Shown: positions 58,947 through 64,000 of the stretch, piece after piece
Numbering within the stretch: position 1 is the first letter of the stretch
How the letters are laid out: every line of letters begins with the position of its first letter
DNA from: Macrolepiota albuminosa
Taxonomy: Eukaryota; Basidiomycota; Agaricomycetes; Agaricales; Agaricaceae
Assembly: GCA_027475525.1 (NCBI GenBank)
Contig: JAMWFC010000116.1
Location: forward strand, 1,983,826-2,047,825
Length of the DNA: 64,000 nucleotides
Direction: 5' to 3'
The notes under the pieces: generated by a model
Seen by the model: only the letters and a program-made list of their open reading frames with translations
Told to the model about the DNA's origin: nothing
The model's database searches: none
Made by a program: the position numbers and the translations under genes

Positions 58947-60027
58947 ATGGTTTCCTCTGCTTTCGAAGATCGCCCACACAAGAAGCTCTTCTTGTTTGAC
59001 GTCGATGGCACGCTCACGCTTGCCCGACAGGTACGTGATCGAGCTGGTAATCTCAAGGTTGTTTTGACTCTGGATGATAGAGTGTGTCAAGTGAGATGGC
59101 CGAAACTTTACGCGATTTGAGGAAGAAAGCAGTCATTGGTTTTGTCGGTGGCTCAGATCTCGCCAAAATCTCCGAGCAACTTTCATTCAATGGAAGCAAT
59201 GGTGAGTTCTGTAGGCAGGTACATTTGTGTATCGCTTCCGTTGATCAGTACCAACAGCTGTCGATGACTTTGACTATGGATTCGCGGAAAATGGTCTTAC
59301 GGCCTACAAACTTGGCAAACAACTCGTATCTCAATCCTTCATCAAGTTCCTTGGCGAAGAGAAGTATAAGAAGCTGGCTAACTTCATACTTCATTACATC
59401 GCTGACCTTGACATTCCTATCAAGCGGTTTGTGACCATTTCGTTGCCTCCACATTCTACTTTTGACTGTTCTGCCTGTCGTCAGTGGCACATTTATTGAA
59501 TTTAGAAATGGAATGGTTAATGTCACCCCTATCGGCCGCAACGCAACGTACAACTACCTTCTGTGTTGATTTCAACAGTATTGACATTAGTTTTACAGCA
59601 TTGCTGAGCGCCTTGAATTCCAAGCATATGACAAGGTTTGCTTAAGAATCGAATGCCTACACCCCATCTTAATATATAACGCAGGTACACGGGATCAGAG
59701 CAGCCTTTGTCAAAGTACTCCAAGACAAATTCTCTGATTACGGCTTGACCTTTGCTATTGGCGGGCAAATATCTTTTGACGTCTTCCCTCATGGGTGGGA
59801 CAAGACTTATGCATTGAAGCATGTAGAAGACGAAGGATTTGAAGAAATCCACTTCTTCGGAGACAAGACCTACAAGGTCAGACCTTACTACCTAGCTGTA
59901 CAATTGACTGATAGAAATGTCGTAGGGAGGAAATGATTATGAGATTTTTACTGATCCACGCACTATAGGACATTCCGTGAATGATCCCGAAGACACCATT
60001 CGTATCCTTAAGGAACTCTCTCTGTGA
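58947..60027 (+). CDS. SEC53: phosphomannomutase
   Basis: It converts mannose-6-phosphate to mannose-1-phosphate for GDP-mannose, needed for N-glycans, GPI anchors and cell-wall mannan. Exon 1 (58947-59030) has the HAD-type nucleophile motif LFDVDGTLT. It then joins to [16 protein letters not shown] and [12 protein letters not shown], then [41 protein letters not shown] and the second HAD motif HFFGDKT, ending RILKELSL. About seven introns of 50 nt. Length and motif order match Sec53/PMM2. No 77-bp duplication inside; one lies downstream at 60130-60283. Confidence 0.94.
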
Positions 60028-60402
60028 TCTTGGAAGGACTACTATAAATCAATGTACAAGACATTAGTGAAATAGGAATCTTGCCAGTGACGTGTAGATG
60101 TCACTGAACTATTGAACTTGTTGAGGTTATTCTGGAGCCGAGATGCCGATTGCAATCCAAAGGCGACCAAATAACGCGTTATGAAAGTTGGTGTGATTGG
60201 ACTACCTTCTGGAGCCGAGATGCCGATTGCAATCCAAAGGCGACCAAATAACGCGTTATGAAAGTTGGTGTGATTGGACTACCAATAAATTATATTATCG
60301 ACGCTGGTGACCACGCTTCCTCCGTCCAGGACTTCCACTTTCTCTAGTTACTTGAAATAATAAGGCAATCAGCCACGAATATTTCCTCTTCCATAATCCA
60401 CC
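60028..60402. promoter_or_regulatory. spacer between SEC53 and POL3
   Basis: About 375 bp including a 77-bp duplication (60130-60283). It should contain the POL3 promoter; an ACGCGTTA element in the repeated part (60173-60182 and its copy) resembles the MluI cell-cycle box (ACGCGT) found before S-phase genes in yeasts. This is a hint only. Confidence 0.4.
60130..60283. repeat. 77-bp perfect tandem duplication (SEC53-POL3 spacer)
   Basis: Copies begin at 60130 and 60207 in non-coding DNA. Confidence 0.97.
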
Positions 60403-63400
60403 ATGCCTGCAGCATCATATCCCATCAAAGAGAACAAACTGCGCTCTCGTGCTCGGTACGTGTCGCAACGCGTCAAACTCGCCAGATTACCTTACATTAT
60501 ATGCCAGAACCAAAGATGATGCAGCCTCTGACTCTGCAACGAAACGACGCAAGCTTGGCCCTTCAGCATCCTTCCAAGGCTCGCAGGGTGGGGACTCTTC
60601 TTTTGCTGACGTCCTTCAACGGATCAAAGACGAGGCTGGAGATGGAAACAGTGAGTTCTACTCATCTTGACGGAAACAAACATTGAGCATGGGAGCTTAT
60701 GTAGTTGCTGAGGGTGGGTCCGACAGCTGGGCTAGACCGTATCTGGCACCATTGAATGAGAAGACGGACAAGATTGGTATGTTCTTGTCGGCTTTGATTT
60801 TAGTAGAAGTTAACCATCTCAAGTATTCCAACAAATCGATGTCGAGGAATCACAAGAAAGTGGTGGGTCAACAAGATTGAGGATGTTTGGTGTGACAGAG
60901 GTATGTTCCAAAATGTATCCAATACATAATCAAGCTTTCACGATACTTCTTTAGGCTGGTCATAGCGTATTGGCTCATATAACAGACTTTCTGCCATATT
61001 TCTACATTGCTGTTCCTCGCGGCTTCAGCCGAGAAGACGTCATTCCATTTCGACAATAACAGACTTTCTGCCATATTTCTACATTGCTGTTCCTCGCGGC
61101 TTCAGCCGAGAAGACGTCATTCCATTTCGACAGATCTCAATGTTTGTCACCATGTCGATTGCAGGCACTTTCAATGGCTGATTCTTTTTCAGAATTTGGT
61201 AGCAGGCGATCCCGTTGTTACAATAGAATATGTCGAGAAACGTAGCCTTTGGGGGTACCGAGGAGACGATTGGATACCATTCTTGAAGATTATCATTTCA
61301 GACTCGCGAAGTCTGCCCAAAGTTCGAGATACGTAATCTTAAAAAAACTGCAGACTCCGCAGGCTAACAAACCGATTGGTAATTACGCGTTTTTGAACGC
61401 GGAGAGTGCCGTTTCCGAGGCCTATTCTCGGATGTGGTGGCGACTTTTGAAAGCAACATCGCGTACACGTTGCGCTTCATGATAGATACCAAGGTATGCA
61501 AGGGGAAACCGATTTTGGCTATAGTTTGATTCTTATATGTCGAGGATAGGTCGTTGGCATGAACTGGATAGAGGTCCCAGCAGGGAAATACCACCTATTG
61601 TCCAGCGAAAAGAAGAGGTCTCACTGCCAGATCGAATTTAATGTCAGGTACGAAGCTTTCGCTGTTCTAAAGCGTCGTCTTCTAAACAGTTGTCTAGATG
61701 GGACGCTTTTGTATCGCATGCACCGGAAGGAGCTTGGTCCAAAATAGCTCCTCTCCGGATTTTGAGCTTTGATATCGAGTGTGCAGGCCGGAAAGGCATA
61801 TTCCCTGAGCCTCAAACGGACCCTGTTATTCAGATTGCGAATATGGTAACGCGGCAGGGTTTGTCTGTATATTCAAGTTGTCAAGATTGATACCCATGAG
61901 CCTTTCTCTAGGGGAACAAACACCCTTTATTCGCAACATATTCACTCTCAACACTTGCTCCAATATTGCTGGCTCACAGGTCCTGTCCTTCAACGACGAA
62001 ACCGATTTGCTCCAAGCATGGCGCGACTTTGTGGAAGAAGTAGACCCTGATGTTGTCATCGGGTACAATATCGCTGGATTTGACTTTCCGTACCTCATTG
62101 ACCGAGCTAAGGCCTTACGAGCGCCAAAGTTTCCTTTCCTCGGAAGATTAAAGAGTTGGTCGGCTCACTTGCTTTTTGACGTGCAATATCTGAGGCCGTT
62201 GTCTGTGATTTTTAGACATCAAGACAGAAGTCAAGAACACTCATTTCTCTTCGAAGGCCTATGGCCAGCGTGATTCCAAGGAGACGACTCTCGATGGACG
62301 TCTACAGCTCGATGTTTTGCAGTTCATGCAGAGAGAACACAAGTTGCGGAGTTACACTCTAAACTCTGTTTGCGCCCAATTTCTCGGTGAACAGAAAGAA
62401 GATGTACATCATTCCGTCATTACAGAGCTGCAAAATGGTACGCCGGAATCACGGCGACGTTTGGCTGTTTACTGTCTGAAGGTTTGTGTTCACCCATTTG
62501 ATGGACACAAGTCCTGACTCCATGTTCAGGATGCCTATCTGCCCCAACGGTTGCTGGACAAACTCATGTGTCTCGTCAACTACATTGAAATGGCCCGTGT
62601 CACAGGCGTTCCATTTAATTATCTGCTCTCTCGAGGTCAATCTATCAAGGTTTTATCGCAACTGTTTCGCAAGGCCAATGCCGACGGTTATGTCGTGCCT
62701 GCACTGAAAGGAGAAGGTGAGACGTGGATCAATGGTTCTGATTTCGCAAGGCCAATGCCGACGGTTATGTCGTGCCTGCACTGAAAGGAGAAGGTGAGAC
62801 GTGGATCAATGGTTCTGATTGTCATGTATCGCTAAAGTTGATCAACAGGTTCCGACGAACAATACGAAGGGGCCACTGTATTGAGCCAAAGAAAGGGTAC
62901 TATGACGTTCCCATTGCGACGCTGGACTTTAGTTCTTTGTATCCTCCATCATGATGGCGCACAACCTGTGCTACACGACCCTCTTGGACAAACCGACGAT
63001 TGAGCGGCTCAAACTTGTCAAGGATGTTGATTATATCCAGACTCCGAACAATGGTATGTCAAGATACTGATTTTTTTTCCAAGCAGGTATTCACAAAAAC
63101 ACTCACAGACATCTTTGTGACATCATCAAGGCGGAAAGGTCTCCTCCCTACAATTCTAGAAGATCTCATCTCCGCACGCAAACGAGCCAAGGCTGATTTG
63201 AAGAACGAGAAAGACGTCTTTAAACGGGCTGTGCTGGATGGCCGTCAATTAGCCTTGAAGGTCATCTTTGACGTTCCATTCTGATCATGAAGATTGTCCT
63301 GATTAAGTTTTTGACAGATTAGCGCTAACTCCGTATATGGTTTTACAGGCGCCACTATTGGCAAGCTGCCTTGTTTGGCTATTTCATCCAGTGTCACGTC

Positions 63401-64000
63401 GTATGGACGGCAAATGATAGAGAAAACAAAACAGGTATGTCGATCAGGATCGTCCTTTTTTTATTCCATGTTTCATCTATCATATAGGAAGTAGAGGCAG
63501 AGTACTGCATTGCTAATGGACGTTCGCACAACGCCGAAATTGTTTATGGTGACACAGACTCTGTCATGGTCAGATTTGGACCTACGGATCTTCCCACTGT
63601 CATGGCTTTGGGTAAGATCTTGATTCCTCAATTAATATAACTCCTAATGGTTTTTGTTTGTCGTTCAGGGCAAGAAGCTGCAGATTTCGTGACGACTAAA
63701 TTTGTGAAACCTATCAAGCTTGAATTCGAGAAAGTCTATTTCCCCTATCTGCTTATTAGCAAAAAGCGATATGCAGGACTTTATTGGACTCGACCCGACA
63801 AGTATGACAAGATGGACTCGAAAGGAATTGAAACAGTGCGGAGAGACAATTGTCGACTTGTCTCGACTGTGATCGAGACATGCTTGCACAAAATGCTAAT
63901 TAACAGAGATGTGAAAGGTGCCGAGGAGTAAGTTCTTGCCAAGCTTCTCGAACCGGGTTCTCACGTGGAGCACAGGTATACGAAGCAAATAATCTCTGAT
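60403..64000 (+). CDS. POL3: DNA polymerase delta catalytic subunit, 3'-truncated by the window
   Basis: The lagging-strand replicative polymerase with 3'-5' proofreading. It starts [18 protein letters not shown] and continues over short introns with [33 protein letters not shown], Exo[11 protein letters not shown] (near 61770), [15 protein letters not shown] (ExoII region), ExoIII YCLKDAYLP, motif A DFSSLYP, motif B-side [15 protein letters not shown] and motif C YGDTDS (near 63550), then [12 protein letters not shown]. The C-terminal zinc and iron-sulfur motifs lie beyond the edge. Two 77-bp duplications (60979-61132, 62665-62818) break exons. At 62940-62950 motif A loses one base (LYP then [10 protein letters not shown] in another frame), most likely a sequence error in an essential gene. 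Confidence 0.95.
60979..61132. repeat. 77-bp perfect tandem duplication (POL3 N-terminal part)
   Basis: Copies begin at 60979 and 61056 in the exon coding the [13 protein letters not shown] block. Confidence 0.97.
62665..62818. repeat. 77-bp perfect tandem duplication (POL3 before motif A)
   Basis: Copies begin at 62665 and 62742, across the [17 protein letters not shown] exon end and its intron. Confidence 0.97.

Overview
This window is nuclear DNA from a fungus, most likely a basidiomycete of the Agaricomycotina type. Genes are packed closely on both strands, most are cut by many GT-AG introns of about 45-60 nt, and the proteins are fungal (Tim23, velvet, Snx41, Bfr2, Thp3, Vms1, an F-box/LRR protein). 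Coordinates given for spliced genes are spans from start to stop; exon limits were worked out by hand from reading frame, splice consensus and family motifs.

Layout. 1-4057: 3' part of a Ty1/copia retrotransposon (protease, integrase, reverse transcriptase, RNase H, 3' LTR) lying directly against a PAP2 lipid phosphatase gene. 5.2-8.1 kb: a CTD-interacting-domain (CID) protein (-) and PET117 (+). 8.9-13.1 kb: two tandem alanine-glyoxylate aminotransferase genes with the same 13 intron positions. 13.5-14.4 kb: an orphan proline-rich ORF. 14.9-22.4 kb: GPI12 (-), the MET5 sulfite reductase beta subunit and a RED/IK splicing factor. 22.5-29.6 kb: ZW10/Dsl1 (-), EMC5 (+), RFC3 (-), ubiquitin-RPS31 (+). 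29.7-37.8 kb: F-box protein (-), dynein intermediate chain (-), an unrecognised helical protein (+), tRNA endonuclease SEN2 (+). 38.1-45.8 kb, all on the minus strand: THP3, cytochrome c1, a CYSTM protein, a velvet regulator, TIM23. 46.0-54.5 kb: TPR protein (+), P-loop kinase (-), SNX41 (-), BFR2/AATF (-). 56.5-64 kb: VMS1 (-), phosphomannomutase (+), and DNA polymerase delta (+), which runs off the right edge.

Most genes are ordinary housekeeping functions (respiration, protein import, secretion and retrograde traffic, translation quality control, replication, sulfur and mannose metabolism) and do not form a cluster with one shared job. I found no clear new biological system.

The strongest non-gene signal is technical. 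There are 24 perfect back-to-back duplications, every one with a period of exactly 77 bp. They fall in exons, introns, spacers and the LTR alike, and 77 is not a multiple of three, so they break many otherwise normal reading frames. This is what untrimmed k=77 overlaps between assembly contigs would look like. Any gene model carrying one should be read with one copy removed. The stretch 4058-25482 has none.

The more biological observations are a tandem aminotransferase pair in which three GT donors of one copy are GC donors in the other, 7-nt and 11-nt microexons, a ZW10 protein with a repeated acidic tryptophan region like the Dsl1 lasso, and an LTR insertion at the 5' end of the PAP2 gene.
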